Positions 33,605-42,172 of a stretch of 64,000 nucleotides of DNA are shown here, piece by piece. The stretch's first letter is position 1, and every line of letters starts with the position of its first letter. Source of the stretch: Bacillus taeanensis (GTDB taxonomy: Bacteria > Bacillota > Bacilli > Bacillales > UBA6769); assembly GCF_003318295.1 (NCBI RefSeq), contig NZ_QOCW01000003.1:124001-188000 (forward strand), given 5' to 3'. The position numbers and the translations under genes were made by a program. The notes under the pieces were generated by a model. The model searched no databases. It saw only the letters and a list, made by a program, of their open reading frames with translations, and was not told the origin of the DNA.

Positions 33605-33978
33605 CCCAAAGAGTAGGGAGGGGGTGAATTACCATCATATATTACGAACGCAAGTACGTAATATATGATATAATAATAATAGTACATCCTTGTACATGCT
33701 CATTGAAAACTGAACATATAAGGTTGTAGCAGGAAAAGACGCTCTGCTACGTAAAATGTTCAAGCCTAGAGAAGCCGAAGATGCGTTGATCATGACTAGC
33801 ACAAAAGTGTGAAAATGTTGCAGTAGGCTTAGTGAAAGAAGTCCCAAAGGCAAGACCGATGGGATAGAGGAGTTGGGCGTATTCAGACCGCCAATGTGTC
33901 AACTCCACTAACGTTAAGCGTTCAGAAATGTTCGATACGTTAGAAACCCCCACTTCAAGCGTAGCTAAGTGGTGGGAG
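33590..33978 (+). mobile_element. IS200/IS605-like remnant lacking tnpA and tnpB
   Basis: At the left, CATATATTACG and CGTAATATATG (33636-33667) form a perfect 11-bp hairpin. At the right, CCCCCACTT and AAGTGGTGGG (33947-33978) form a bulged hairpin typical of IS605-type right ends, which in TnpB elements is also the 3' end of the guide (omega/reRNA) scaffold. No transposase or TnpB frame lies between. It is inserted exactly after the fructokinase fragment. Confidence 0.6.
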
Positions 33979-33981
33979 TAT

Positions 33982-34128
33982 TCATTTATTGAAAAGTGCT
34001 TCAGCTTCTAACAGTGAAGCCATACTTGGAATATCACCTTTTTTCATAGTAGACATAGCAGCTAAACGATTTGCAAATTCAGCAATTTTTCCAACCTCAT
34101 ACCATTCTAACTGAGAAGGATGACATTT
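33982..34128 (-). pseudogene. Fructokinase C-terminal fragment
   Basis: The frame ending at TGA 33982 encodes about 48 residues resembling the end of the fructokinase at 42173: HPSQLEWYEVGKIAEFANRL, then a Lys-Lys-Gly and IPSM segment. The rest of the kinase is missing. It follows the permeases in the order that an ancestral operon would have had. Confidence 0.8.
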
Positions 34129-34160
34129 TTTTCAATTTAAAATCGATTAAATAAAATTTT

Positions 34161-35051
34161 CTATTCTTTTACAGCTCCCAACGTCATGCCGCTAACAATA
34201 TATCGCTGCACTAAAAACGAAAAGACCATAACCGGTAAACTAAATGAAATCGCTGCAGCTGTCATAGGTCCTAGATCAAGATTATAGGCGGTTAAAAACT
34301 CTGAAATCCCAACTGTCGCTGTTTTGGAGTTTGTACTTGTTAAAAGCAAAGCAAATAAAAAGTCATTCCATGCTAACATAAACGTAAAGATCGCCGTCGT
34401 CGCAAGTCCCGGAAGGGAAACAGGTAAAATAATCCGAAGAAATGCTCCTAAGCGGCTGCAGCCATCCACACGTGCTGCTTCATCAAACTCTTTTGGAATT
34501 CCATCAAAGAAACCGATCATCATCCAAATCGCAAAAGGGACATTAATGCTCGTGTAAACTAAAATGAGCGCAAGTTTTGTATCAATCAATCCCATGTCTT
34601 GAATAATCATATACATTGGAATCGCAATACTAATCATCGGAACCATTCGAATCGCTAACGTAAAAAGAAGAAAGACATTACCCAACTTTGATGTAAATCT
34701 CGAAAGACCGTAAGCGGCTAAAGCTCCTAAAAAGACACTTAACACCATACTAATCGTTGCTGAAGTTAAACTATTTAGAAAGTACTTTCCAATCGGCAGG
34801 TACTCAAACATTCCCACATAGTTTTCCAAAGAAAATTCTGAAGGCCAAATTGTAGGTGGTACGCTCACGGCTTCTGAAGACGGTTTCAAAGAAGTAAGCA
34901 GCAAATAAATATAGGGACCTAAAAATAATAGGGCTAATCCACATGTTAAAAGTATCACAAATGCCTGCCAAATATGTTTGGAACGAAACTGAATACCTGC
35001 GTTTTTCAAAGTTCTGTTTGCTTGAGAATTCGTTAATGGTTTTTCAAACAT
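34161..35051 (-). CDS. Carbohydrate ABC transporter permease (MalG type)
   Basis: This 296-residue permease has about six membrane helices, the EAA loop EFDEAARVDGCSRLGAFLRI and the end RYIVSGMTLGAVKE. ATG 35051 is chosen over 35069 because GGAGGTGATT lies just before it. It overlaps functionally with the partner permease upstream. A copy of its last 31 codons remains at 28982, which shows that this operon was once duplicated. Needs an ATPase encoded elsewhere. Confidence 0.9.
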   Translation of the reverse strand: MFEKPLTNSQANRTLKNAGIQFRSKHIWQAFVILLTCGLALLFLGPYIYLLLTSLKPSSEAVSVPPTIWPSEFSLENYVGMFEYLPIGKYFLNSLTSATISMVLSVFLGALAAYGLSRFTSKLGNVFLLFTLAIRMVPMISIAIPMYMIIQDMGLIDTKLALILVYTSINVPFAIWMMIGFFDGIPKEFDEAARVDGCSRLGAFLRIILPVSLPGLATTAIFTFMLAWNDFLFALLLTSTNSKTATVGISEFLTAYNLDLGPMTAAAISFSLPVMVFSFLVQRYIVSGMTLGAVKE

Positions 35052-35072
35052 GTTCCAATCACCTCCCATTCG

Positions 35073-35963
35073 TTATGCATGTTTTTTACTCGGAGACCAC
35101 ATTCTTTTTATAAAGAACGAACTTAATGCCAGCAGCAATATGATAAAAATAACCGCCATTGCACTTGATTCGCCAACATATCCATACCTTGTTAACGTTT
35201 TGTACATATACGTACTTAACACTTCTGAGGAAAAACCCGGTCCACCTTGTGTTAACACCCAAACGATGTCAAACGTCCGTGCGGCATCAATAATTCGAAT
35301 CACAAGCGCAACAGTCGCAACTGGAACTAATGAAGGCATCGTAATATAACGAAACGTTTGCCATTTATTTGCCCCGTCAATTTGTGATGATTCGTATAAA
35401 CTTTTTGGAATTCCTTGAATTCCCGCCAGAAGAACGAGCATCATAAATGGGGTTGTTAACCAAATATCTGCGATGATTGTTGAGAAAAGGGAAAATTTCG
35501 AGTCCGATAACCATAAAATTTGATGGGGATCAGAAAGAATCCCTAATTTATAGAGCCCCCAGTTAATTACACCAAACTGATCATTTAACATGAATTTCCA
35601 TATCAATCCTGACACTAACGGCGCTAACATTAATGGACTTAATAGAAGCGTTCGAATAAATTGACTGCCCTTAAAGCCTGTACTTAACAAAAGCGCTAAT
35701 ATAAGACCGATTGTAAATTCAAATCCTACAGCCACCACAATATATATGACTGTATTAAAGGCCGATTCTAAAAAGCGCTCCGATGTAAGGGCATCGATAT
35801 AATGTGCGATGCCTACAAATTCTTTTACGGATGGATCATATAAATCGTAAGTAAATAAACTATCTTTTATAAGAAGAAAAACAGGATAGACGAAGAAAAC
35901 GATTAAAAAAACGGCTGCAGGTAAGAAAAAAAAGGAAGCTAACATTCCATTTTTCAGCTTCAT
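35073..35963 (-). CDS. Carbohydrate ABC transporter permease (MalF type)
   Basis: This 296-residue permease begins at ATG 35963, preceded by AAAGAGGTGACTG. The open frame extends to 36011, but those codons belong to a deletion scar. It has six helices, the SLFTYDLYDP segment after helix 1 and the EAA loop SLYESSQIDGANKWQTFRYI. The expected binding-protein gene directly upstream is missing. The fragment MTLLNNTK and then an abrupt change at 36012 mark the deletion point. Confidence 0.9.
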   Translation of the reverse strand: MKLKNGMLASFFFLPAAVFLIVFFVYPVFLLIKDSLFTYDLYDPSVKEFVGIAHYIDALTSERFLESAFNTVIYIVVAVGFEFTIGLILALLLSTGFKGSQFIRTLLLSPLMLAPLVSGLIWKFMLNDQFGVINWGLYKLGILSDPHQILWLSDSKFSLFSTIIADIWLTTPFMMLVLLAGIQGIPKSLYESSQIDGANKWQTFRYITMPSLVPVATVALVIRIIDAARTFDIVWVLTQGGPGFSSEVLSTYMYKTLTRYGYVGESSAMAVIFIILLLALSSFFIKRMWSPSKKHA

Positions 35964-36064
35964 ATCAGTCACCTCTTTCTTAATTAAAATAAGTTTCTCA
36001 CTAAAATCCATTTGGTATTATTTAATAAAGTCATTTTTTTAAAACACACAATTTGTTATTCTTA

Positions 36065-36099
36065 ATGAAGGATTTATTCCTTCATCTTTTTTTATATTT
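36065..36099 (+). terminator. Hairpin with T-tract, copy B
   Basis: ATGAAGGA and TCCTTCAT with a following CTTTTTTTAT, identical in plan to the hairpin at 31352-31388. Confidence 0.6.
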
Positions 36100-36110
36100 T
36101 TGATAACGTT

Positions 36111-36124
36111 TACAAATCAAACCT
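36111..36124. promoter_or_regulatory. CcpA cre-like site
   Basis: TGATAACGTTTACA, identical to 31393-31406. Confidence 0.6.
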
Positions 36125-36228
36125 AAATAAAATAAGAAATAACGACTAACATCAGTTCAACAAAGTAAATTATTTAATAAATTAACCTATTTCAGCAATA
36201 CATCCCCCCATCAAAAACTCAGTTTATT

Positions 36229-36242
36229 CGGTAGCGTTTACA
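36229..36242. promoter_or_regulatory. CcpA cre-like site
   Basis: CGGTAGCGTTTACA, the counterpart of 31516-31529, diverged at the left end. Confidence 0.5.
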
Positions 36243-36346
36243 TATATTTAAAAATTAATTTTTCCTAACACCCCCACTTTATTAATGAGTGTTTCTCGTA
36301 GTTAATCTTATCTACACTTATAATTTTAAAGGCGTTTAAATAGTTT

Positions 36347-36391
36347 GAAAATTGTAATATTTTTAAAAACTATTATATATTTTTAGAATGT
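36347..36391 (-). promoter_or_regulatory. Conserved AT-rich promoter element, copy B
   Basis: Nearly identical to 31696-31740, with two AAAAATAT half-sites. A TTATAAG box lies about 45 bases downstream (minus strand) without a good -35 box, as expected for an activator-dependent promoter. Confidence 0.55.
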
Positions 36392-36443
36392 AGTGAATTT
36401 CTTGGTTGATACAATAGAAATGTAGTAAACAAAACTGGTTACC

Positions 36444-36503
36444 AAACTAAAACACCAACAGCCCTCACCAGATAAAAAGTGAAGGCTGTTGGTGTTTTAG
36501 TTT
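36444..36503 (-). terminator. Strong terminator of the second two-component operon
   Basis: The arms at 36444-36468 and 36479-36503 pair over about 24 bases with one mismatch, including ACACCAACAGCC. The stop codon of the response regulator lies inside the stem. Confidence 0.85.
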
Positions 36504-38068
36504 AACGTTGTATTTACCTCTTGCTTAATTAAATGTTTTGAGCGATATTTTCCCGGTGTTGTGCCAACGTGCTTTTTAAATACTTGGTTGAAATACCTCT
36601 GATTTTCATAGCCTACTTGATCGCAAATTTCGGATATTTTATAATTTGTTGTTCTTAATAATTCCTTTGATTTATTAATTCTCATATTTATAATATATTC
36701 AAACATCGTAACGCCAACTTTTTTTGAAAAAACACTGCTAAGATATGCAGGACTAATATGAAACAAGTCTGCAACATCATCCAAACTAATGATTTTACAA
36801 TAGTTATCTTTTAAATAATCTTTCACATCAAAAATTAATTTATCTTTATATGACATTTGATTATCATTTAAATAGTCTAAAAGCTTACTAATCTTGCTTA
36901 TTAACCATTCTCTGATTTCTTCAAGTGACCTTAATTGATTTAACTGTTTATAAATAACGTATTTTTCTTCCAAAATGCTTTCAACATTTAAATCAAATTC
37001 TTTCTGAACATATTCAAATACATTATTGATTAACTTAAAGCATAAATATTTAGACTTAACAGGGGTAAGCATTCTTTCTGTACAATAATGCAATAAATCA
37101 TTAATTATTTGAGTGATAGCATATATATCAAAATCTTGTTTTTGAAAATAATGATCGATTATTTCTATCATATCAGTACCAACATTTTGATCCATCTTTT
37201 CTAAGTCTGTATAAGAAGTAAATGATTGATTTAAATAAAGACCAATATGAAAGGCTTCTATTGCTTCTTTATATGATTTATTAATATTTGATAACCCACC
37301 ATACGTATTACTAATTCCGATAATAGGAATATCTTTCACTTCATGCTGCAGTATATTCGAAAATTCAATCATAGCAGCATTAGATTCTTGATTTTGCTGA
37401 TTGTTAGCATATACGACAACGAGGTATTCTTCCATAAGATAGATAAAGGCACGATAACCTCTTTTCACAAAAGGTATTTTTAAATGTTCAATAAAATCTT
37501 GGCCATTGCTTGTTAGATTAGTTAACCATTTTAAAGATTTAAGTCCAGCCACAAACACCGTACATTTTTTAAATTCAGCGGCTAATTTTTGCGAATCCAA
37601 TTGACGCCCAAGCATAGAATCCAAAATATATTTTTCCTCTAATTCCACTTGATACTTCTGAATCTTATCATTATTGTTTTTTTCTGCTTGAATTTTCTCA
37701 TATTTATTAATCGCTTTTTCTACTGTCTGAATAATTTCATCAAATTCAATCGGTTTTGTTAAATAATCAACCGCCTCTAATTCAATTGCTCTTTTCGCAT
37801 AATCAAATTCTGTATAACCGCTAATAATGATAAATACAGTATCGGGTAGAATATTTTTCACTTTTTGAATTAAGTCTAGTCCATTTAATCCAGGCATGCG
37901 TATATCAGCCAATACAATATCAGGCTCAGTCTCTTCAATTAATTGGTACGCAGCATTACCATTCAGAGCTGTTCCAACAATCTCAACTTGATAATCTTCC
38001 CAATCTACCGCTGATACCAAACCATCAATCACTACTTTTTCATCATCTACAATTAACAGCTTGTACAT
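36497..38068 (-). CDS. YesN-type response regulator (REC + AraC HTH)
   Basis: From ATG 38068 (AAGGGG upstream; a GTG at 38077 is less likely) the protein has 523 residues. The receiver domain has Asp55 (IVLAD), and the C-terminal AraC domain ends RYFNQVFKKHVGTTPGKYR. It is clearly paralogous to the regulator at 24653, with higher similarity in the receiver and DNA-binding parts than in the middle. It is the partner of the kinase at 38097. The pair sits between the orphan binding protein at 39947 and the permease operon. Confidence 0.92.
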   Translation of the reverse strand: MYKLLIVDDEKVVIDGLVSAVDWEDYQVEIVGTALNGNAAYQLIEETEPDIVLADIRMPGLNGLDLIQKVKNILPDTVFIIISGYTEFDYAKRAIELEAVDYLTKPIEFDEIIQTVEKAINKYEKIQAEKNNNDKIQKYQVELEEKYILDSMLGRQLDSQKLAAEFKKCTVFVAGLKSLKWLTNLTSNGQDFIEHLKIPFVKRGYRAFIYLMEEYLVVVYANNQQNQESNAAMIEFSNILQHEVKDIPIIGISNTYGGLSNINKSYKEAIEAFHIGLYLNQSFTSYTDLEKMDQNVGTDMIEIIDHYFQKQDFDIYAITQIINDLLHYCTERMLTPVKSKYLCFKLINNVFEYVQKEFDLNVESILEEKYVIYKQLNQLRSLEEIREWLISKISKLLDYLNDNQMSYKDKLIFDVKDYLKDNYCKIISLDDVADLFHISPAYLSSVFSKKVGVTMFEYIINMRINKSKELLRTTNYKISEICDQVGYENQRYFNQVFKKHVGTTPGKYRSKHLIKQEVNTTLN

Positions 38069-38096
38069 ATTTTTCACCCCTTATGGCGCTTCTTCC

Positions 38097-39836
38097 TTAC
38101 GGACATTTCTCAATATTAAGTCCAACTTTTAAAATAACCTTTGTACCTTTATTTTTCTCACTTTCTATTTTCATACCAAATTGCGGACCGTACTGAAGTG
38201 TAATTCTTTCATTTATATTTTTTAATGCATATCCTTTTTTATTTGCGAGAATTTCTTCACTATCAAATCCTATCCCATCATCAATCACTTCAAAAATCAT
38301 GAAGTTTCCTTCTTTTCGACCCTTAATGGTAATTTCCCCGGTATCTTCTTTTAATTCAAGTCCGTGATAGACCGCATTCTCTACAAGTGGTTGAAGAAGA
38401 AGCTTAATCATTCTTTCATTATAAAGCGATGGGTCCACATTAATGCTGTAATCAATTTTATTATCGAATCGAATATTTTGAATATCAAGATAGCTTTTTA
38501 CTTGTTCAATTTCATTTTTTACATAGGTAATATATTCACCATTATTTAATGTTAATTTAAAAATTTTTGATAAGCTTACTGCCATTTTCGCAATTGTTTT
38601 CGCCTTCGCTTTTTGTGCCATCCAGTAAATTGAATTTAATGTATTATACAAAAAGTGCGGATTAATATGATTTTGCAGCGCCAAAAGTTCGGCTTCTTTT
38701 TCTTTTAACTGTGATTCATATAATTGCACAGTTAGTTCACTGTTTCGGTTATATAAAGCTATTAAACGATTACCAATTTTTCCGATTTCATCTTCAATAT
38801 CAAAATGAATATTTGAAATCCTTTCTCTTTGTTTCATTTTTTCAGTGACAGCTCTTAATAAAGAAAGCTGTTTCGTAATTTTCTTAGAAATTAAGAAAGC
38901 GCTAAATGTTGCTAAAAGAAATGAAATTCCTAATAATAAAACGGTAATGATGCGCGCATAATTAACTTCTTTTATAATTGTTTCATAAGGTATAATGCTC
39001 ACAATTTTCCAATTTGTTTCTTGATTTATATCATAATTTACAATATATTTTTCACTGTTTATTTCTACAATTTTTGTTTCTTTATTTTCTCTACCTTTTA
39101 ATTTATTAATAATATCTTTATATTTCGCTTCTTCCTGCCCGTTTGAATAAACAATATTGCCTTGATCTAGAATTAAAATTTCTTCTTGTTTTTTAATATT
39201 TTTAAACATATTTTTAAAAACAGCTTTATCAACACTAATGATTAATACACCGATATCTTCTAATGTTTCTAAATCACGTATTACTTTTCCATACATTAAT
39301 AGATTTGAACTTTCTATAAAGTTTACATCACTGCTTTTAAACCAAACACCATTTCCTTTTGTTTCTTTTAAAAATTCATACCAAGTTGTATCCTCTATTT
39401 CATTGTAAATATTTCCGAAATAATTACTTTGTCCTTGACTAAGCTGTAAATATTCGTTGTGTTCATTGCCTATATAAACTGCATTAATGTAAGGTTTATT
39501 ATTTGTAATATTAATGAGAAGATCTCTTGCAGCTGTTTGTGCTTTATATGATTCTAATGTAAACTCTTTTTGTTTTAAATATTCTTGAGTATCATTTGAT
39601 GCAAAAATGATACTCGAGCTGCTTTCAATATCTACAACAAATGTGTCTATATTCCAATCTATAACACTTAAAAGGTTTGAAGTTGTATCTGAAATTTTAT
39701 TTTCTATTACGTTATTTAAATATAAAAAACTAAATGTCCCTACTATAAGTAAAGGAATTAATGTTGAAAGAATTGCTAACAAAATAATTTTTTGTTTAAT
39801 GGATAGTTTTTGCCCGTTCATTTTAAAAAGCTTCAT
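38097..39836 (-). CDS. YesM-type sensor histidine kinase
   Basis: This 579-residue kinase has two membrane helices around an extracellular sensor domain, HAMP, the NHINPHFLYNTLNSIYW phospho-His motif and a C-terminal ATPase domain (VENAVYHGLE N box). It starts at ATG 39836 after GAGGGATG. It is a paralogue of the kinase at 26246, and the sensor domains have diverged more than the kinase cores, which suggests different ligands or binding-protein partners. Confidence 0.92.
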   Translation of the reverse strand: MKLFKMNGQKLSIKQKIILLAILSTLIPLLIVGTFSFLYLNNVIENKISDTTSNLLSVIDWNIDTFVVDIESSSSIIFASNDTQEYLKQKEFTLESYKAQTAARDLLINITNNKPYINAVYIGNEHNEYLQLSQGQSNYFGNIYNEIEDTTWYEFLKETKGNGVWFKSSDVNFIESSNLLMYGKVIRDLETLEDIGVLIISVDKAVFKNMFKNIKKQEEILILDQGNIVYSNGQEEAKYKDIINKLKGRENKETKIVEINSEKYIVNYDINQETNWKIVSIIPYETIIKEVNYARIITVLLLGISFLLATFSAFLISKKITKQLSLLRAVTEKMKQRERISNIHFDIEDEIGKIGNRLIALYNRNSELTVQLYESQLKEKEAELLALQNHINPHFLYNTLNSIYWMAQKAKAKTIAKMAVSLSKIFKLTLNNGEYITYVKNEIEQVKSYLDIQNIRFDNKIDYSINVDPSLYNERMIKLLLQPLVENAVYHGLELKEDTGEITIKGRKEGNFMIFEVIDDGIGFDSEEILANKKGYALKNINERITLQYGPQFGMKIESEKNKGTKVILKVGLNIEKCP

Positions 39837-39946
39837 TGAACATCCCTCTTATAATATTAAGTAATAAAATGATACAATTTAATCATTAACAGTTAAAAAA
39901 TTCTATAAAAATGAATTTTGCTCAGACAATTCTTTCACACTATTAC

Positions 39947-41272
39947 TTAATGACCATTCATTTTTTTATCGACTACGTTTAGTGCTTCTTCTGGTGTATA
40001 AATGCCATTAATAACCCCGTAAATACTATCATTTATCGCATTCGCTATAGGCTCTGGCACAATAAGATCTGGTTGATTAGGTTGACTTGTCCAGTCTGGA
40101 TTATTCATCTGCTCAATAACTTTTGCAAATACAGGATGTTTTTCTTGATCAATCTCCCCTTTAAATTTAATCATCGGGGGAACTTGATTCTCTAACATAA
40201 TTTGAGCGCCCTCTTCACTGTAATAAAACTTTAAGAACTTCATCACTGCCTCATATTTTGCTTCGTCATCTTCGACCTTTTTACTTACGACTAGCGGAGC
40301 AGCTGGTACGATAGAAGAAAGCTGCTGATTTCCTACACCATCTGAGAATGTTGGCCCCCACCAGAACCCTACATCATTTGCAATCGGACTTTCTTCGATT
40401 TTTTTTGTTTCCCATACGCCAGCATCGAGCATTGCCGCTTCTCCATTTAAAAACATTTGAACGGAATGAAAATAACTTAGGGCGGCAACGTTTTCTGGAA
40501 AAGCACCCAATTCTCTTAGTTCAGCAATTTTTTTATAAAACTTTAAAAATTCCTCGTTATTGTAGCTTTCTTCTCCAGCAAGAATGTTATCGATTTTATC
40601 AAAGTATCCATATCTCGATAACATCGTTAGAAAAGCCCAAACAGAATAAGGATCTCTAGAGCCTTTAGCGATGGCAATCACATTATTTTCTTCAAAGATT
40701 TTTACAGCTTCTATTAAATCTGTATACGTTTCTGGCAGTTTTACACCGTATTGATCAAATAATGCTTTGTTATACCAAAAGCCTGTAACTAAAGATTGAT
40801 ACGGAAGACCAAATTGGCTGCCGTTAAGTTGATAAGGATTGAGCATATTAGAATGGAACTTTTCAATAATTCCCCTATTTTCGTTAAGAAAATCTGTTAA
40901 ATCAAGCAGCATCCCCGCTTCTTCAAGCTCTTTCGCTGAAGCTGGCAATATCCAAAAAATATCTGGAAGAGTATCGGATTGAGCCATCATCTTTATTTTT
41001 TTTATATGCGCTTTTTGTTCAGTACCCTGTAAATTTACTTCAATATTTGGATTCTTCTCCATGAACTTTTGAACAGTCTGATAAAAAGCGGCCTCTTGGC
41101 CTTTCGGGTTTGCTACGTGGATAGCAACATCGATTGTAACTTTTTGATTGCTGCTTTGATCATTTGAACGATTAATAAAATCTCCATTATTTTGACTGCA
41201 CCCTATTACACCGACCATAAGAAAGTACAAACCGACTGAAAAACTTAGAGATTTTCTTAATACTTTTTTCAT
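39947..41272 (-). CDS. Sugar ABC transporter substrate-binding lipoprotein (orphan)
   Basis: This 441-residue MalE-like lipoprotein has lipobox VIGC (Cys25). It is very similar along its whole length to the binding protein at 49088, with shared segments such as FWILPASAKELEEAGMLLDL-like stretches and VGNQQLSSIVPAAPLVV. No permease follows it; the next genes are a YesM/YesN pair. It may serve the permeases at 47208-48985 or act with the kinase as a sensor. Tandem LacI operators lie 108 bases upstream. GTGGGAGC precedes the ATG. Confidence 0.9.
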   Translation of the reverse strand: MKKVLRKSLSFSVGLYFLMVGVIGCSQNNGDFINRSNDQSSNQKVTIDVAIHVANPKGQEAAFYQTVQKFMEKNPNIEVNLQGTEQKAHIKKIKMMAQSDTLPDIFWILPASAKELEEAGMLLDLTDFLNENRGIIEKFHSNMLNPYQLNGSQFGLPYQSLVTGFWYNKALFDQYGVKLPETYTDLIEAVKIFEENNVIAIAKGSRDPYSVWAFLTMLSRYGYFDKIDNILAGEESYNNEEFLKFYKKIAELRELGAFPENVAALSYFHSVQMFLNGEAAMLDAGVWETKKIEESPIANDVGFWWGPTFSDGVGNQQLSSIVPAAPLVVSKKVEDDEAKYEAVMKFLKFYYSEEGAQIMLENQVPPMIKFKGEIDQEKHPVFAKVIEQMNNPDWTSQPNQPDLIVPEPIANAINDSIYGVINGIYTPEEALNVVDKKMNGH

Positions 41273-41380
41273 TATTTTTAGCTCCCACTTATTTTAGTTC
41301 TTTAATCATTGTGTCGCTGTAAAAACTAAAAGTTATTAATAATTCCTCAAGCCACCAAATTATTTTATTAATTTGTTTAA

Positions 41381-41421
41381 GTAATCGTTTACCGTAATCG
41401 ATTAAATAAGTAAGCGATTAC
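41381..41421. promoter_or_regulatory. Three LacI operators
   Basis: GTAATCGTTTAC (41381-41392), GTAATCGATTAA (41394-41405) and GTAAGCGATTAC (41410-41421) lie in a row. They match the sites of the LacI regulator at 14374, more than 25 kb away. Confidence 0.75.
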
Positions 41422-41609
41422 AAAAAGAAATAAAAGCTAAGTATGGTTTGAAATCCGAGTTCAATATCCACATCATAGCTTAACAGCGCATTTTACAAAA
41501 TAGAGTAATTCCTAGTATCTATTATACAACAAAAATCGAGTACAAGATTTCTTGTTAAAAATAATATTGACTACGAATTTCAATTGTGTCGTCTAAGAAA
41601 TAATGAACA

Positions 41610-41795
41610 TTATAACGCTATAAAATTGCCTAGATAGTGCAAAAACTTATATGAAGCCGGATCATAAAATTCATAAGAAAACAGCTTGCCTAATAAAAGA
41701 AGTGCAAATGGAAAGATTAATAGAAGGAAAGAAATAATGATTGGCAATGAACGAACTAAAAGATTTAAACTGTTTTCTTTTTCTCTTCTAATCAA
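41610..41795 (-). pseudogene. MalF-type permease N-terminal fragment
   Basis: From TTG 41795 (GGAGAG upstream) 61 residues match the start of a MalF-type permease: a basic N-terminus, one membrane helix, then LFSYEFYDPASYKF and HYLGNFIAL before a stop. Compare SLFTYDLYDP in the permease at 35073. The remaining three quarters are lost. Confidence 0.75.
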
Positions 41796-41797
41796 TT

Positions 41798-41836
41798 TTA
41801 TCTCTCCAATACAATATAAGTATTTATATAAATCAT
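41798..41836 (-). CDS. Possible 12-residue leader peptide
   Basis: ATG 41836 follows GAGAGGTTAAC and opens MIYINTYIVLER, with the stop two bases before the TTG of the permease fragment. It may be a leader peptide or the residue of a deleted gene. Confidence 0.25.
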   Translation of the reverse strand: MIYINTYIVLER

Positions 41837-41881
41837 TGTTAACCTCTCTATAAGTTCATAATAATAAATTCCAACTTTTTT

Positions 41882-41895
41882 TGTTATCGCTTTCA
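41882..41895. promoter_or_regulatory. CcpA cre-like site
   Basis: TGTTATCGCTTTCA fits the cre consensus, about 100 bases downstream (minus strand) of the AT-rich promoter element. Confidence 0.55.
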
Positions 41896-41993
41896 TTCGG
41901 CTTTTTATAAGATCTCAGTTATGTTGTTTATAATTTTTAAGCTAACTTTTCACTTCATAGTACTTCTTATTTTATAATGTATTTATATAATTA

Positions 41994-42036
41994 AAAATTC
42001 TAATATTTTTAAAAAATGTTATATATTTTTCAGAAA
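41994..42036 (-). promoter_or_regulatory. Conserved AT-rich promoter element, copy C
   Basis: A diverged form of the elements at 31696 and 36347, with AAAAATATATAACA and a second AAAAATATTAGAA half-site on the minus strand. Confidence 0.45.
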
Positions 42037-42106
42037 ATACAATAATTCAAAACTAAGGTAAAAAATTGATCTAATGAAGAAATATAATAATAATTTTCAT
42101 CACAAC

Positions 42107-42138
42107 AAAAAAGGCAAGCAGAAATAAATCCGATTGCC
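42107..42138 (-). terminator. Probable terminator of the fructokinase operon
   Basis: A short stem GGCAA/TTGCC is followed on the minus strand by TTTTTTGTTG. Confidence 0.5.
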
Positions 42139-42172
42139 ACTTTAGAGTGTATTATAAACTTTAAAATAAATA

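Larger units (their letters stand above)
33421..34160. other. Insertion remnant and gene fragments between GH91 and permeases
   Basis: This 740-base stretch holds an unrecognised C-terminal coding fragment (33461-33604), an IS200/IS605-like remnant (about 33590-33978) and the C-terminal end of a fructokinase gene (33982-34128). No intact gene is present. Confidence 0.75.
36012..36443. other. Duplicated leader region (copy B)
   Basis: This is the second copy of the leader at 31297-31746. The two share the start of a lost gene (MTLLNNTK), a plus-strand hairpin, two cre-like sites and the AT-rich promoter element. It now drives the permease pair. Confidence 0.8.
41273..42106. other. Regulatory and remnant region upstream of the orphan binding protein
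   Basis: It holds three LacI operators (41381-41421), a truncated permease start (41610-41795), a 12-codon open frame (41798-41836), a cre-like site (41882-41895) and the AT-rich promoter element (41994-42036). No intact gene is seen. Confidence 0.75.

Noticed and set aside
33635..33953. Minus-strand frames of about 70 codons in the IS-like remnant
   Set aside because: They lie opposite the presumed RNA scaffold and end hairpins, have no site for translation and resemble no protein.
34324..35349. Plus-strand frames opposite the permease genes at 34161-35963
   Set aside because: Shadows of membrane-protein genes; no independent support.
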